Assembly: GCA_016280955.1 (NCBI GenBank)
Contig: JAEEHV010000022.1
Coordinates: 1-61,972 of the forward strand
Reading direction: 5' to 3'
DNA from: Candidatus Gastranaerophilales bacterium
GTDB taxonomy: Bacteria > Cyanobacteriota > Vampirovibrionia > Gastranaerophilales > Gastranaerophilaceae
Length of the DNA: 61,972 bases
The translations under genes were made by a program, and so were the position numbers. How positions within the stretch are numbered: the stretch's first letter is position 1; every line of letters begins with the position of its first letter. This document shows positions 60,836 through 61,972 of the stretch, one piece after another. The notes beneath the pieces were generated by a model, which saw nothing but the letters and a program-made list of their open reading frames with translations, did no database searches and was not told the origin of the DNA.

Positions 60836-61591
60836 TTAATCCTGTTTTACCAGTGCCAGCTGACATTCATCCCACTCATAACGTATTTTTTCAGTTTTTT
60901 GCGCACCAAGTTGTTTGGAATAGAATGCCGGATTTTTGGTCTTAAGAAAACGTCCTAATTTGTAACCTATAGATTTATCCTCGGTTAATCCGTGAATTTG
61001 TGCAACTATTGCCGGATCAGAAACATAATTACCACGTCCGTTCTTTGCTTTGTATATTCCGGCACCTTTTGTGATTGCTGTTATTACTTCACCGTTAATT
61101 ATTTTAGAGTTACCGTATTGTTCCGGATATAAATATCTGCTTGAGCATCTGCCATAAATATCAGATGAAAAATACATTGATGTATTAATAATATCTATCT
61201 TAGTATTCGGACTGGTTAATGATGCAAGATAATTTGCAACGTAAGCAATAGACTCGCCGGATGTGTATTTTCTTGAGTTATTATCAATGTGTTCTGCTAC
61301 ATCTTTAAACTTTTCATCTTTGGCTATTTCTTCAAAGTCTAAATATGATATCACGTTGTCATTGCGTTTACCGCATCTGGCAATTTGGCTTTCCATTTTC
61401 GCAAAATATTGCAGTGCGTCTTTAATTTCATCACCGGAAAGCACATTCTCTTCGCCGTCACTGTCACTGTCAAAAACTTTAAACACAGCTTTTAGTTCAT
61501 CATCCACTCTCGAATAATCAAATTTGGCATTTTGTGTCAGTGTTTCAAGATTTTTTGTAGGTAGCTTAACGTCAAATTTTACTTTTCTCAT
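60836..61591 (-). CDS. EF-hand-containing uncharacterised protein, 251 aa
   Basis: An EF-hand-like loop with D41, D43, D45 and E55 (DSDSDGEENVLSGDE) has a three-residue insertion relative to the 12-residue consensus. A second possible loop lies around NDNVISYLDFEE. The C-terminal ~150 residues (ASLTSPNTKIDIINTSMYFS, IYGRCSSRYLYPEQYG, GAGIYKAKNGRGNYVSDP) are not recognised. There is no signal peptide. The gene is divergent from flagellin and shares the 291-bp intergenic region with it. An element B and a copy of the 13-mer variant lie upstream. Confidence 0.75.
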   Translation of the reverse strand: MRKVKFDVKLPTKNLETLTQNAKFDYSRVDDELKAVFKVFDSDSDGEENVLSGDEIKDALQYFAKMESQIARCGKRNDNVISYLDFEEIAKDEKFKDVAEHIDNNSRKYTSGESIAYVANYLASLTSPNTKIDIINTSMYFSSDIYGRCSSRYLYPEQYGNSKIINGEVITAITKGAGIYKAKNGRGNYVSDPAIVAQIHGLTEDKSIGYKLGRFLKTKNPAFYSKQLGAQKTEKIRYEWDECQLALVKQD

Positions 61592-61610
61592 TTCTCACCT
61601 TAGTTTTTCT

Positions 61611-61630
61611 ATACTTTATATATATAAAGG
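61611..61630 (-). promoter_or_regulatory. AAATACTTTATAT-type element (element B), palindromic form
   Basis: CTTTATATATATAAAG, a perfect 16-bp palindrome, lies within this segment, 19 bp before the ATG at 61591. It corresponds to the other B elements read on either strand. Confidence 0.4.
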
Positions 61631-61668
61631 CTATAAAGTCAACCAAATTTCAAACATTACAGAAATGT

Positions 61669-61681
61669 TTACAAAACTTAA
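61669..61681 (-). promoter_or_regulatory. 13-mer TTAAGTTTTGTAA (element A variant)
   Basis: Same one-base variant as at 45808. It lies about 40-60 bp upstream of element B of the 61591 gene and points the same way as the gene. Confidence 0.4.
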
Positions 61682-61763
61682 CAAACCTTGTTAGAGGTTA
61701 TATATTACTAACTTTAACCGTTTTATATTTATATATAAACAGCATATAAATAGCCCTTGTTTG

Positions 61764-61776
61764 TAAAGTTTTGTAA
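61764..61776 (+). promoter_or_regulatory. 13-mer TAAAGTTTTGTAA (element A) before flagellin
   Basis: An exact copy, immediately followed by a second TAAAGTTT at 61774-61781. It lies 107 bp before the flagellin ATG. The -10 expected 11 bp after either TAAAGTTT is poor, so a sigma-28 promoter is not proven here. Confidence 0.4.
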
Positions 61777-61882
61777 AGTTTTTAGCAGATTTTGTTATTT
61801 TTTTTTCGGGATGTGGAACTAAGCATATGTAATGAGTGTGCAAGGATGCACATGAGAAAAAATAGCCAGAAAGGAGTATCAC

Positions 61883-61972
61883 ATGGCACTTACTATTAAC
61901 ACAAACCTCTCATCTATGATTGTACAGTCAAATTTGACTAAAGCAACTTCATCACTTAATCGTGCAATTGAG
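61883..61972 (+). CDS. Flagellin, N-terminal fragment cut by window end
   Basis: The 30 visible residues (MALTINTNLSSMIVQSNLTK, then ATSSLNRAIE) match the conserved flagellin D0 segment. That segment builds the filament core and contains the type III export region. The ribosome-binding site AAAGGAG is 7 nt upstream. The rest of the gene is outside the window. It is divergent from the EF-hand gene. Confidence 0.9.
   Translation, partial: MALTINTNLSSMIVQSNLTKATSSLNRAIE

Noticed and set aside
61764-61830. Sigma-28 promoter for flagellin based on TAAAGTTT at 61764 and 61774
   Set aside because: The boxes 11 bp downstream (TAGCAGAT and TGTTATTT) match GCCGATAA poorly. I report the 13-mer but do not call a sigma-28 promoter.
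61691-61882. Minus-strand frame in the flagellin upstream region
   Set aside because: It has no ribosome-binding site, covers the regulatory elements and has unusual composition for a protein here.

Overview
The window looks like chromosomal DNA from a low-GC, non-photosynthetic, Gram-negative-type bacterium. The best fit is a gut lineage of Candidatus Gastranaerophilales (Vampirovibrionia/Melainabacteria, sister to Cyanobacteria). This is inference: it rests on the AT-rich base composition, the housekeeping set, lipoprotein and TolA-like envelope genes, PilT, flagellar genes, and many lineage-type proteins of unknown function, two of which carry short 'SFGA/SFQ' N-termini. No phage, insertion sequence, rRNA or CRISPR array was seen. 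The only tRNA is a fragment of tRNA-Gly at the left edge.

Layout. 1-6.9 kb: tRNA fragment, a lineage-type unknown, an ArsP_2-like permease, bioB, a Nudix hydrolase, a divergent GH77-like protein and a Ser/Cys/Gly-rich peptide. 6.9-12.2 kb: pilT-recO-gatD-ROK kinase run, an HD-domain protein and an acyl-ACP thioesterase. 12.2-15.2 kb: an unknown, recA and an HTH/coiled-coil protein. 15.4-20.9 kb: cell-surface glycan genes (two polytopic glycosyltransferase-like proteins, an FAD oxidoreductase, a sugar epimerase). 20.8-26.3 kb: a minus-strand run with rpsF-ssb-small ORF-rpsR, a SpoU methylase, aminopeptidase P, a parvulin, NAD-isocitrate dehydrogenase and a TSCPD protein. 26.4-40.7 kb: pyrG, gatC, fliI, a prohibitin cluster, dapA, panC, a formyltransferase and endonuclease IV. 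40.9-45.7 kb: lineage-type large helical proteins. 45.9-56.3 kb: smc, an orphan DNA methyltransferase, exported proteins, lspA, a zinc-ribbon/TolA-like protein, a lipid kinase and a PAP2 phosphatase. 56.3-61.97 kb: a modular calpain-like protease, a radical SAM enzyme, an EF-hand protein and the start of a flagellin gene.

The most interesting signals are in the promoters. Three genes (calpain-like protease, exported HExxH protein, large helical protein) are preceded by close matches to the flagellar sigma-28 promoter (TAAAGTTT-N11-GCCGATAA). In the same window there is a flagellin gene and fliI. A second group of unknown proteins shares another AT-rich element (AAATACTTTATATWWAT) about 10-25 bp before the start codon. 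Several of these also have a 13-mer, TAAAGTTTTGTAA or its one-base variant, about 50-60 bp further upstream. Together these suggest coordinated expression of secreted or host-facing lineage-specific proteins alongside motility. A third pattern is a set of genes with no Shine-Dalgarno whose -10 box ends 6-7 nt before the ATG, which predicts leaderless mRNAs.
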